Part shown: piece after piece, positions 32,980-46,000 of the stretch
Numbering within the stretch: the stretch's first letter is position 1
Layout of the letters: each line of letters begins with the position of its first letter
Assembly: GCA_037951165.1 (NCBI GenBank)
Contig: JBBDHG010000424.1
Coordinates: 124,001 to 188,000, forward strand
Length of the DNA stretch: 64,000 bases
From: Lophius americanus
Lineage: Eukaryota; Chordata; Actinopteri; Lophiiformes; Lophiidae
Direction: 5' to 3'
Translations under genes and position numbers: made by a program
Notes under the pieces: model-generated
The model's database searches: none
Seen by the model: the letters and a program-made list of their open reading frames with translations, nothing else
Told to the model about the DNA's origin: nothing

Positions 32980-35900
32980 GGAGAGCCATTGGATCGGACG
33001 CCGCCTGAGAATTCTACCAGAGGTAGGCGGGGCTGGCTGCCGGCAGCGATGTCGCTCCAGCGTGCGTCATCTGATGATGCAGAACAAACCTGACGGTCCT
33101 CAAACACCCGCCGCTCGCCGCTCACCGCTCACCGCCGCATTCCTCTGATCATTTTATTTAGACAAACTGGCTAGATGTAATCGGTCCTGGCAGCCGGTAC
33201 CAAAGTGGCTCAGAACCGCTAATTACACCTCTCAGAGGAAGTAAAAGGAGAATTGTTGACAAACTGAAAAAACTTAATTCGGTGTTACCAGTTAAAGTAA
33301 GTATTTAGTAGTTGAATCAATAAATTAGGCCCAAACTCAAACTAGTTAGAGGTAATTTCTTAAAGGTCATCAACAATTCTTCACAGTTCACGATTAGAGC
33401 CCTAAAGCAGACATTTACATTTACAGCTTTGGAAACGCTTCAAATGTTTTTATAAATAAATATTGGTTTATTATTTATTCCTGTATCGGTTTAACACAAA
33501 TCTACCACTTTAAAAAAGAGAATTCTTGGTGATTTAAATAAAAACAACTCCACTGGTGAGATTTCAGATTTGATTTTGATTTAAATGTTATTAATGAACA
33601 ATTCTTCTTTAATTTTTACAGTGTAGTCCACTCAACTATGCTAAAGAAAATAAAAATTGAAGGCTATTTGTGAAAGTTGTGAAGTAATCCTCTAAATATC
33701 CAGACAACAGTTTTTGTTTATCTCACCCCATAAGGCCAAAGTGATTCGCATTAGTTGCATTATGGGAAATGTAGTATTTTGGCTCTGTGCCTTTTTGAGA
33801 TCTAAAACAGCTTCTTTAAAAATTTTTTTCCTGCAGACTTGATGAAACCGGACTCGCCTGCAGAAACTCGTGACTCTTTGGTTGAAGACGAGCTGAGAGA
33901 CTCGAGGACGAACTCTTAAGAGCTTCTGCTCAAACCACAGATCATTTGAGATGTGCTGCTCCGCCGCCGTCTGCAGCGGCGAGCAGCGCTCCAATGAAGA
34001 GAAGATCGGATAGATGTCGATCAACCCTGGACTGGTTTTTCTATTTGACTGTGTTTCTGTAGCCTGTTTTGAATCGGAACCCTGTCAGTCTGGGACTGAT
34101 GGACCAGTTTCAGGTACTGGTCTTTATTTTTAGCAACATCTACATAATGTTCTCCAGGTTCTAGTGGCCCGTTGGTGGATTTTCAAACGACAAACCCCCT
34201 GTCACATTTTGTTTGCAGAACTCTGTTTCATTGTGATATTGCTGCGTTCAAGAGAACAGGAAAAAACTAATCTGGGAATTTTGACCTCCGAAAGACGCGG
34301 TAACAGGCGGAAACAGACGACTAGTATCACACGGTTTGTGTCACCAGTGCGATAAAACCTGGTCATATCTGCAAGAGTAGTGACGCGGCGTGACGGTGGG
34401 TTTTCTACGAGGTCTTGATCGTTTCAACGTCAAAGCATGTGGTTTACTGCAGGTTAAACGATGCATTATGGGAAACATAGTATTCAGGCTTTGTGCCTGT
34501 GCTTTTGTCCTCTACATTATTGAACAGCTTAAATCCAAACACGATTTTTATGAAATGGTTCCAAAGTCTTATTTTTGTGATCTTGGAAATGGTTGAATCT
34601 TTGGTAATAATTATTAGGGCGGTTAAACGAGTTCATCGTGTCGTCTCATGGTTTTCAGGTGTTGGAAAAACACGTTTTGAGATTCCAGTTTCCTTGAATG
34701 CAGCATAGAGTTGTTTGTAGTTTTCTTTGTGTGGATTCCATAAAGGCAGGAGGTTCTGAGGAAAAGTCTCTCCTGTCTGACAACGAAACAGTGACACAGA
34801 ATACTTCATTACTTTGTTTTCTATCTTTAGCGGCCTGTGCTGAGATCAAAGCCCCCAGGAAGGACGGGTAGTTGTGGTGGTTAGCTCAGATGAAGATGGA
34901 CTGTTTGTAACTTCTCTTTTTGAAGATGTCTGTAGCTGAAAATACAAAGTGTTGATAGAGAGACGGCGTTTAGTTCTCTTCTTCAGGTGTTTTTGTTCTC
35001 AGGTGAAGAAGGAGGAGCAGACAGGTGAGTGAAACATGGAATGATTTTATTGGTCTGTTAGAGATCAACCACTGGGACAACATCTGGTGGTCTTCACACT
35101 CGGCGTTCACGTGCTTCATAAGGAACATATCACCTTCACCCTGGACCAGACACTCATCATCTCTGGTCCATCTACATCTTTCTACTCAGATTTAAGTCTA
35201 AGTCTGTTTGAACTTGATCTTATCCACCATTTTTCTTTCTGCCGGGGTTCAGCATCAGGACCTTTATGTGAAGGGAGTCTCAAAGGGACCTCAAAACTAA
35301 ACGTGGAATTTAAAATCACAAATATTTAAACTTTTTCCTCTCATCAGAATCCACATCCAAAATGTTGATGATTGTAAGTCCCACCCGTTCGCCCAACTTT
35401 ATAACATGGATAATCCATAAAGTAACTGAATCAAAACAACCCAAAAGTCTTTCCTTGCATGAGATGCATTCCTGGCTCCGCCCCTTTATACAAGTCCACG
35501 GCAAAATGTAATGAGCTTCTTCCTGTCACATGATCAACCATCCCACCAAAGTTTATGACAATCTGTAATTAATTAATAAAAACTGTTCAAAACGTCTTAA
35601 TTTCAGAAGAAAAGAAAAAAATGACCAACACTCCCCAGTTCTTCAAAAACGAGGTCCTGACCCTATGAGCTGGAAAACAGACCCCAAAAGTCCCTCATGT
35701 GGCGGCTGAAATGGTTCTCTAGACTCCTACCCTGTAAAAACATGAGTGCGGGTCACTAGCTGGCGAAGGACCGTACCATAAAAGCACATAGGGAACGTTT
35801 CAGGAATATTTTACCAGCGATGAAAGTTCCTGGCTCCGCCCCCTTCATCAGGATCATCTCAAAAATCCTAAAGGTTACTTTCTTCCTGTCACATGATCAA

Positions 35901-36831
35901 CCTCCAGTTTTTCAAAAACGATGTCCGTGACGAAAGAAAGAACGTCTAGTAGAGCGAGACGAGAACGTTCGATGAGAAGGTTCGACGAGAACTCTTCACT
36001 CCTTAGTGATCGCTCAGGAGACTGAGGTAGGTCTGATGGACTAAACGAATAAACCCAGATGTTGGCCGGTCGGCGTGAGATCCCCCTCCTCCTCCTTCAG
36101 GAGAACGCTGCTGGAGTCAGAACCTCGGTGGGAGGTGAGTAGATGCCGATTGAACTTCTCTGTCCTGCACGTTAACGCCGCCTGCGAGGAGAACCCTCAG
36201 CAGAGAGGAGGTCACAGCAGATGGTCCGGTTCCTCCTGGTTCCTCTGACTTATTGCATCTCCGGACCCGAGCGGTTCAGGTAGGAACTGTTGTCAAAAAT
36301 AAACTGTGTTCCAGTGGCTGACGGCCGTCGTCTCACACATCAGACCCCCCAAAGACTGTTTTTACCTGCGTACGGAGATCAAGTATGGCGGCGCTGCTTC
36401 TCAACGGTTTGCATAATTAACCCCCCCGTCCCAAAAAAAACCCCAAAAAAACCCCACAGCTAAATTATTAGTGTTTAATGATCAGGAGGAGAAAAGAGGA
36501 ATCATGAGTCAAGGTATCCAGTTACAAAGATAAAATAAAGTATTAGTGCGGCCATGAGGAGGAAGATGTAAACATCAGGTCTGAGGTCGGATCAGCGACA
36601 CAATCAGGAAGGATCACTGAAGGAAAGATGAAACCCTGTTAGAGTAGCGTTAAGGCCTCGTACTTCCACTCCTGCATGATTTACTTTGATTTTTCTGCAT
36701 AGGGTTCACCGCCAAACGCCCCGCCCTCAAGGAAACATCAACAGAAGGACGGTGAGGGTCGGTGCTGTTCTGGGTCCAGTCCGCTCAGACGTCTTTGTCC
36801 CTTTGTCCGCAGAGACAGGTCCGGCCCGCCG
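32980..36831. other. convergent 3' region between impg1 and myo6
   Basis: 3.85 kb between the two stop codons. It should hold both 3' UTRs. Possible poly(A) signals are aataaa near 33648 (+) and complements of aataaa near 35045 and 34125 (-), none convincing. Several exon-like segments with good splice sites (35003-35024, 36101-36134, 36703-36751) lie on the + strand. Related copies of a ctggctccgcccc ... ctgtcacatgatcaacc module are at about 35468-35530 and 35831-35910. Confidence 0.5.
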
Positions 36832-37031
36832 TCACTTGAACAAGCTCTGTAGCATGGCCGTGGCGTAGGTGGGCCGGGCCTGGCGGCTCTCGATGGCGGC
36901 GCGTAGGTACTGGTTGCCGCCGCAGCGATCCCAGATCTCCTCGAACTGCCGCGGCAGGATCTCGGCTCCTCTCTTCCTGGACAGACCCGTTTCCTCCAGA
37001 CTCAGTTCACACATCTCCATGTCGTCCTTCC
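36832..37031 (-). CDS. myo6: myo6 last coding exon
   Basis: It reads GKDDMEMCELSLEETGLSRK, then RGAEILPRQFEEIWDRCGGN, then [19 protein letters not shown] and TGA (complement of 36832-36834). The human C-terminus is [21 protein letters not shown]. The 3' UTR must extend leftward; its end is not clear. Confidence 0.98.
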
Positions 37032-40000
37032 CTGAAACCAGATCAAGAATCCACCAATAGAACGTCTGGATCAGATGTCCGTCATAAATGAGGCATGCTG
37101 GGAAATTGAACGTGTCAACAAGCAGAAATGACCTGCAGCGCTAACGAACTAGTTTCAGTCTGATCTGTTCCGTGTCTAACGGTCTAGTAATATAGGGCCC
37201 TCCAGAACTGTTGGTCACAGAATAAAGGTTCTGCTATGACCAGAACCCCACAGAACATCTGTGGGATGTGCTGCAGAGGAGAGTCCACCAGCGTGGACCT
37301 CAGAACTGGATGGAGGTGGAGAGGTTCTATATGGAGGAAAGGTCTCAGACCTCCTCACAGACTACAGAAGGAGACTCAGGATGTTAGTGTGGTAAAACGG
37401 GGCGGGGCTTAATATTTAATGCCAATAATTGTTGGACACATGTTTGATCAGTTAAAGGTTAGATCATCGGTTTAGACAATAAATACATCTGATTCATTTT
37501 TTAAAGTTTGCCACTGAATAGAGAAATATAATGTTTGTAAACATTTACAGCTTAAACGCAGCTTTAAATGTGGTTCCTTGACCTTTTCTAACTTTTAGCC
37601 TGTTGAACAGGAAGATGTACGACACATTAAATTAGCACGCTAACGTAATGCTACATGCTAACGTTAACGTGCAGCATAGTGAGACTCTGACTTTGAAGGA
37701 TGTTAGCATTCTAAAGTCTAAATGTTAATGGGTCAGATGGGTCAGGTCTCGGCGCGTACTGACCCGCCACCAGCAGGATGGGGTGTTTGTCGGGATGCAG
37801 CTCCATCTGTCGGGCGATCCAGGGCCCATCGAAGTGAGCGTACCACCAGCCCTTCTTCTTGCTCTGGGGGTCCTTGTACTGGTCGCCGGGACGGATGAAA
37901 GGGATCCGGAAGTAGCGCTGCTGTCGGTTCTTGGCCGCCTCGTACTGCCGGGCCGGGATGGGCGGGGCTGGATTCTGCTGAGCTGTTGATTGGATGGCGG
38001 GAGTTAGACGTCGTTTATGTACAGAGAGCAGCGACCGCGTTTACATGCAGCTACCGGGAACGATGGTCGGAGTTCAGTCGTCTGTCAGAGCAGATGGGAG
38101 GAGACGGGACGTTTTTACGTTTTGTGGCTGGAACCACAAACCATTCACCGCATTTATTATTCACCCCACCATTGGGGTGGAGGATTATTACATTATTTAA
38201 AACACACCATCTGAACAGACGTTCACACAGGCGATCTGTTTCACTCCGGATCAGGACCAGCGGGAAACTAGCTGGTGATGATGGACAGCAGAGGTTTTGA
38301 GGGTTGCAGGTTTTGACCCGCCTTAAGCCTGACCAATCATTGAACAGCACTCGACTTTGTTTAGGATTCAGATGGATTAAGATGTTTTTCCTTTGTGCCC
38401 GCAAACGGAACCGAACCCACTGAAAGATGATTCTGATGCGGATCGAGGAAGGAGAATGTTGGGAGCTCAGACAGAACCATGATTCCTTCTGCTCTGCATG
38501 TAAACTCCTAAACCGGCCCTGGTTAATAATCACGTCTCCGTGGTGAGGCGCTTCCTGCTGTTAGGGGTCAAAGCGAGGGGTCAGAGGGACAGGAAGTTAG
38601 GCAGGGGGTCTACAGAGACTGAAGGAGTTCTCAACCAGAACGCTGCAACATCAAGAGACGACATCTCCTCAGATTCTCTCAGGAACTACTAATCTGGGAT
38701 CTTGCAGCGTCTGATGACAGTAAAAACACCATCACCACCTTCCAGAAGACGTCCTCCACCTCCTCCACCTCCTCCACACCAGGAAACTCAGCAGGAAAAT
38801 CTGTTCAGGAAAAGCAGCAGGAGAGAAGCGCTGATCCCTGATCATGTGAGCCTGAACCACACGCATGACCACCTTATCTTCATTTATCTGGAACTTCCCC
38901 TGACGAAGACGAGGAGGCTGTTAATCTGATGCTTCCTCCCTCTTAAAGTGACGCCATATCTGAGGATTGCTGTTACATAATAAAGACACTAAAGTCACGT
39001 CATGATGTCACAGGGACACTAAAGCCTCATCATGATGATGTCACAGGGACACTAAAGCCTCATCATGATGATGTCACAGAGACACCCAAGCCTCATCATG
39101 ATGATGTCACAGCGACACTAAAGCCTCATCATGATGATGTCACAGGGACACTAAAGCCTCATCATGATGATGTCACAGGGACACTAAAGCCTCATCATGA
39201 TGATGTCACAGAGACACCCAAGCCTCCAAAAGCCTCATTGTTACATCACAGAGATGGTAGATTCACGTCATAATGTCATAAAGACACTACAGCCATATCA
39301 TTACATCATAGGGGGACTGAAAATGTCCTGCATTTTTGGATTTTTCTTTGGTTGTTTCCAGTTCCTCTTTCGACCCGGGTTCTGGACCAGCCCTAGACCC
39401 GTGTTGGTGGACAGGGGCTTGTTGGTCCAGGGAGGGCAATGATTTATTTTCACGGTGATGGATTGAAAGATGATGAAGGTCATGACTTTCACAAACCTTC
39501 TGAAATAATCTGCTTCTACCCTCTAAAAGCAGATTCCCATCAGAGGGGAGCCCCCCAGGACTGCAGGGGGTCAGGTCAGGGGTCTAAAATCTTCATTTGG
39601 ACTGGAGTGACTGAGACGAGGTGTCAAATCGCTGCTCCGACTACAATCATCCTTCCATCAGTGCCAGCCTCTCCGTCACGCTCCTGTAAACGTGCTCCTG
39701 GCTCTCCTCCTGAGAGAGGGTCCGTGTGGGAGGGTCCGCGGCAGGAATTACCTCGGCTCTTTATGGAACACTTAGAGACAGACGTCTGGGAGGCGTCTCG
39801 CTCATAAAGACCAACGACGTCTACATGCCTCAGAATCGCTCAATAATCTCCTGCAGCACACACACACACACACACACGTCTCAACACGGGCAGCGGTTGC
39901 CATGGAAACCTCCTTCTTGTCCATCAAACGGATCAGCGCCACAAACCCAGAGACCCTCGCTCCCAGTTAAGAGCAGAACTCTACCATTTGGTTTGGAGGG

Positions 40001-43000
40001 AGAGAGAGGGGGGCGATAATTGGTTAGTAGCGTTACTCACTGGAGGACCACTTACATTCTTTCCTCACAGGAGTCACATGACCTGAAAGTAAAGATGGCA
40101 GGAAGTGATGTAACAGACAGACAGAGAGAGACACAGTGAGAGAGAGAGACACACACACACAATAATACACAACAGTATATTTATCAGGTGACGTTAAAGA
40201 CACGACAGAAAGACACGTTACATCTTATGAAAAGACCTGAGAGAGAAACTGTTAGACTGATCGATCGTTCATTGATCACACCTGGAACGTTTCACCGGGT
40301 GAACCTGGACTGTTTCCGGTCCAGGTTTATTCTAAATCAAGAGTTGTGTGTTTTAATAACTATCATCCATCAGTCTTAGGAATGTTCTGATTCCTTAGAC
40401 CGGCCCTTTGAGAGTCCAACTGTGCCGTGATGCGTTCATGTGTCTTACCGTAGTCGGTGACAGATTTGGGCGCCCGCTGCTCCGTCTCCGTGTTCCTCTT
40501 CTTGTTCCTTGACTTCCAGGCGTGGTAAACCTTGAGGCGGCGGTGGAACTCCTCTCTGCAGGCGGCCAGCAGCTCGATGTCTGCAGGAGAAGAATGGGTG
40601 ACATCATGTGAAAACCAAACGCCGGTCAGAACTTCCACCTGGCTGTGATCTGCTCGGACCACCGCTGACGACAAAGTTTACGTTCAGCAAACATTTATTC
40701 TTGAGTTGAAGCTTCCTAACGTAAGGTCAGGATTCAGACCGGGTTAACTTCTCTTACTAACCCGTTTACACTGAAGGCCCACAAACTGCTGCTAACTAGT
40801 CTGACTCTTGTTCTAGAGTGTTTATGTCCCAGCCACAGGTTGAAGTGTGACCTGCAGCTCCCTCTAGTGGACACGGGGGTATTTCGCAGCCAGAATCCCA
40901 TCAAGTCCCATTTTGACTCCATTGTCTGTCCAGCTGGTCCAAATTCATTCTGGATTAGTTGAGCGACTCACTGGATGCAGATCACCATCAAGTTTTAAAA
41001 GTGTAATAAAGTTCAATAAACTATTTCAAAATAAGTTGTATTAAATAATAACACGACTTTTGACCTTTATGACCCCCGTGTCTGGATGATCAGTGGTCCG
41101 ACCCGGTCGTGAAGGAGTAGTAATAGCCCTGATAACTGAAGTCTATGTCTGCAGCAACTCCTCCACCTTCAGCCAGCACCACCCATCAGCCATCTGCTGA
41201 GGAACCATCCACCTTAAAGTCTCCTAGAGTCTTCAGACTCACTGAAGAGATGAATCTGAACAAAAGGAATAACGGACCTCTCCTGACCGACTGAAGGATG
41301 TGAGATTTACTCAAAATAAAAGACAAATATGAGTAAAATAATAATACCACTATTAAAGAGATGAAACCAGCAGCAGCTGGGAGGTCAGAAACCAGGTGTG
41401 ACATCATCATCACAGGTTGATGATGATGTCACACCTGGTTAGTAAATGAAACTTGGGCCAGATGGGCTCAGTGGGAGTCTTGGTTCTGGCTCAGAGGTCC
41501 GGGCTGGTTCTGACCCAGAGGGTGGTTCTGGATCTCTACTCTAAGTTGATGTGCACCTGTCTATCTCTCGCCCCCGCTTCTATCGACCCTCTCCCATATC
41601 TCAGTCCTTTATCTCTCTTATCTCTGTCCCTGACGTCCTTCAGCCCTCCAGAACCAGGATCCTGTCCTCCGTGTGATTCCTCACACATTCTACACAAATC
41701 AAACGTCGTGTCGTGACGTCAGCGCGGCGACAGAGACTGATGACCCTACACAACGTCTCCTCCCCCTGGAGTCACCTTCACGCCGCCTCTCTTCATTAAC
41801 CTCTTCACTCTCATCGAGTTTCTCACCAGGATGAATCGGAGGAAACGGTTTGGCCGCCGCCGCGCTCAGATGTTTAACGCTCCCTCTGAGGCGAGGTGAA
41901 CCCAAACATACGGAGGCAGACCAACAGTGAGAAACCTCACGTCCTTTTACACGACGGCAGAACAAACCGCCACCGCGAGGGTGTCAACAACCCCCTCGCC
42001 GCTCTGTTACTGCGGCGGCACCGATGATTATGAGCGGCGGACGTGACCACATCAGTATTCAACGTCCGGCTCCGTCTGAGGAGAGGCGAGCGGCGTGTTT
42101 ATAGCTAACTGACTCATCTCTGTGTGTTCGCCGTCTCCGGCTCGCCGCGCATCCGTCTGAGGGACGTCGGCTGAATGAAGAAAAATGTAATTTTATGAGA
42201 ACAAAGTTGTCATTTCTGAAAAAATAAACTGTTTCAAGTATTAGAGGGTTCATTTCAAATGTATCACTCATCATCCTGAAAGGGATACTTTAGTCAGGGG
42301 ATCATGAGTCCTGATCCTCTTCTGGGGACCCTGAACTGGATCATGAATCCTGATCCTCCTCTGGGGACCCTGAACTGGATCATGAATCCTGATCCTCCTC
42401 TGGGGACCCTGAACTGGATCATGAATCCTGATCCTCCTCTGTGGATCCTGAAACCAGATCATGAATCCTGATCCTCCTCTGGGGATCCTGAACTGGATCA
42501 TGAATCCTGATCCTCCCCTGGGGACCCTGAACTGGATCATGAATCCTGATCCTCCTTTTGAGGAGGATCAGGAGGAGTTTGAGGACTGAAGTACTTTCAA
42601 GGAGACAAATGTACAAACATATTTTAAATCCTCTGAGGACCATGAAAAATCATAAGAAGCTGATCTGCGTTTTCGAAACAACATTCGCTATAGAAACCTG
42701 CAAAAATACTCAAATAGAATAAAACTTAGGTCCTCTTTGGAGAACAGGAATATTTACCAGAAACATTAATAAAGCCATAGAACCACGTTCACTTGTAAGA
42801 GACATTGTCCTCTGGGGACCATGAACACAATAAACACTGAGTACAGGTCGGTAGTACATCTTAGTCTAGATGTCCTAAATCTTTGTAATCCTCCTCTGGG
42901 GACCAGGAACATGTAGAAGCTACCATCTCATGCTACGTTGTTTTTAACACGACCCCTGAGGACCTCTGATCAACATCCTGTCGGCGAGGATCATCGTACG

Positions 43001-46000
43001 GCCGTCACTCAAACACGTCAGACAACTCACCGCACGAGGTATTGATGGCGTCACGCAGCTCGGCGTACTTCCACTTGCTCAGCTCGTACTTCTTGGCGCC
43101 GGCAGTCGCCTTGGAGGCCTGGACCTGCGGACCTCTGACACAGGAAACAGAACAAGACGAACGCAGGAAGTCAGAAAAAAAGAATATCAGCAGAAGTGGA
43201 TTATGGGATACCAGAAAGGCGGGGTATTCATTTCAGGCTGAAGAGAGGTCTGAAAACATTTGTGAGTGAATGATGCATAACATCAGAAGAGAAGGAAGTG
43301 GGTGGAGCTTACAGCAGATTATTCAAATACACCAATGAGCCATAACATTATAACTAGTGACTGACTATGTGAATGTCAGTAATTACCTGGTTAGCTGTCA
43401 GTGGGTGGAATATCATACCTGGTTACTATGGTAACTTTTCAGTGGTTGGAATATCATACCTGGTTACCATGGTAACCTGTCAGTGGTTGATTGGGCGGGG
43501 ACCTACACAAACATGTTATGGCAGACTGGTGTAAAAAAACAAAAAGACGACGGGCCTCCATATAATTTATAGGATTGTAAGCTTGGACAGCAAATAAAAC
43601 GGCCTTTTAGTAAGCTCCACCCCCCTGACAGCCGACCTGGTTACCGGAAGAAGTTTTGAGAAAGCAAGTACAGGTGAGGTTTGCGGTTCGCAGAAGCTAC
43701 AGGTAGAGAGAAGGGAGCGGCGTTGTTAGACAGGATGACATCATCACTCTGCATGCTGTATCAGTCAGACAGGTATGACCTCAGAGGCGTCCGCTTCTCG
43801 CCAGCTGTGGGTCGAGACGCTGACGGGTCTGATTAATCCGTGACCAGAATCTCTAATTCTCTTGGGCGGCTCCATGTTTTCTGATTAGCGGACACGGGCA
43901 GCTGCCCCGTGTTCCCAGTCTGACAGCGAGCGGAGCGTCACCTCCTGCTCCCGCTTCCTGTTTTGGTGGCCTGAGCCAATTAACCTCTGACAGAGGAGCC
44001 GGGTGGAGACAGAGCGTCACTCCAGCGGACATCACTTCGTCACCCCCTCCAGGAAACTCACGTGGAAAGATCATTGAGCCGCCGTAATCCATGTGTGTGA
44101 GTCACTCACACGCTCTCCTGCTGAGGTCATTCCTCGCAGCTTCGCCGGACCAACAGGAAGTGAAAACCTTCACGCATTCTTCATTGTGAAGCTTAAAATA
44201 TTTAACGCTTAGATGTTTAACGACAGACAGGAAAGCTGATATTCAGATTCAATAAAAGCCGGCAGTGAGGCTGAGGTCAAAGGTCGTATGAACGCAGAGA
44301 ACCCGCCACCATGAGGTAGTAACAGAAATAATGAATCAGACATGAATTATTATTGAGGGAATTCGTTTTTGATCAGAATTCTTCAATCAGAGGTTGATTC
44401 AATCAGAAGATTTCTGCATCACATCATCTTATGGTAATTAAAACGTTGTTCAGCAGACTCCTCCCAAATCTGGGAGGAGTCTGCTGATCGTGATCGTGAG
44501 AAGAACGGTTTCTACCCACCGAGCCAGGAGTTCAGTCATCTCCTTCGCCATTTCCTCCCTAAAAAAAACATGGCGTGATATTTTGAGAAGGTGAACATTT
44601 TGAAATTCTTTTGACAAACTTACACTAAACTGACGGCAGAAATCTTTACAACAGATTCATGACAGCTGGAGGCAAAAAGATTCACCCCCTGATGTTTATT
44701 ACCCCAAATCCAGAATTCAAGAACTGTCTGAAAACAAACCATCAGCTTCTCAAAGGGAAAAATACGTCTATTAATATTAACTTCCATGTTAGCTTGTGTC
44801 CGTTATTATCCCATCGTATCTTAGGTTAGCTAATGTCAGCTATCAAAGCTGAAGGTAGCTAATGTCAGCAATCATTACTTAATTCAGCTAATGTCAGTTA
44901 TCATAGCAGCATTGCTAAATGTGGCATCAGCAATTGTTTCATAAGTTAGCTAATTTCCGTCATGATAGCTTAAGGTAGTTCACTAGTCTCCACTGAAGTT
45001 ATCTAACTCAGCTATCATCTTCGAACAAGTAGCTATTTTCAGCTACTACCGTTAAATTTTGCTAAGTTTAGCTATAATCGCCAAATTAATCTAATTACAA
45101 CGATCAGCAATGAAGAAAGCTAATGTTAGCTATCATCCCTTAAGTTAGCTTATTTCAGTTATCATAGCCAAATAAAGATTTTTTGCACTCATAGCTAACT
45201 TTGGCTAAGTTTAGTTATCACCCCTAAAGTTAGAGGTCAGCTAACATTGATTAAGTAAGCTAATGCTAGCTACCTTAGCTACAGTAGCTAAACGCTAAAG
45301 CTACTATCTTAGTTCCAGATGAAGTCCTTGACCATCGTGAGGGAAAACCCAGAGATGTCTCTGGTGGACCTGCAGCAGGTAAAACCAGGCAGGTTTATTC
45401 CAGGACTCATGGAATGGGCAAAGATTCCTCAGGGACCCTGCAGGAAGCTGGAGTCTGTTTGTGAATATTTCTAGCAGATGGTCGGCGCAGCCAAAGGCTT
45501 GTACACAGTCCTGGAGACGCTGGAACTTTTCAAACATGCAGGAGGATCTCAACTTTCTACGACGGGGACATTTCATTAAATGTATCGGTAATCCTAACCA
45601 ACATGGAGGTTGAATGATTTTGCCTCCAGCTGAAGCTCCTGTCTGCTGCTGGAACTACATTCTGATGTTGTAGCTGGTTTCCACGGAGACGGTTGTGTAA
45701 TACTGATGGGATGTTTGTGCAGCTGAAGTGGAATCTTAAGGTCATTCTCTGAACCTGAGCTGCAGAAACACGAAGACCGTCATGATTTAAGTCTCTCTGC
45801 AGTTTCCACTAACTTTAGATGGATTCAGAAACAAAAACTTCTAAAATGCTTCAGTAATATCAGTCAAAAACAACAACAAAAAAACGTTGGCTTGTTAGCG
45901 TCGGCTGTGTCAAGAGCTACACCTCTGAGCGCCGCTGCCTCTGACTCATGACGTGAAGCATCCATTTGTGACTCTTCATGTCAGGTCGCTTCAGGGGAGC

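Noticed and set aside
42271..42643. Repeating open frames on the - strand
   Set aside because: They arise from the 39-bp intronic minisatellite and have no other support.
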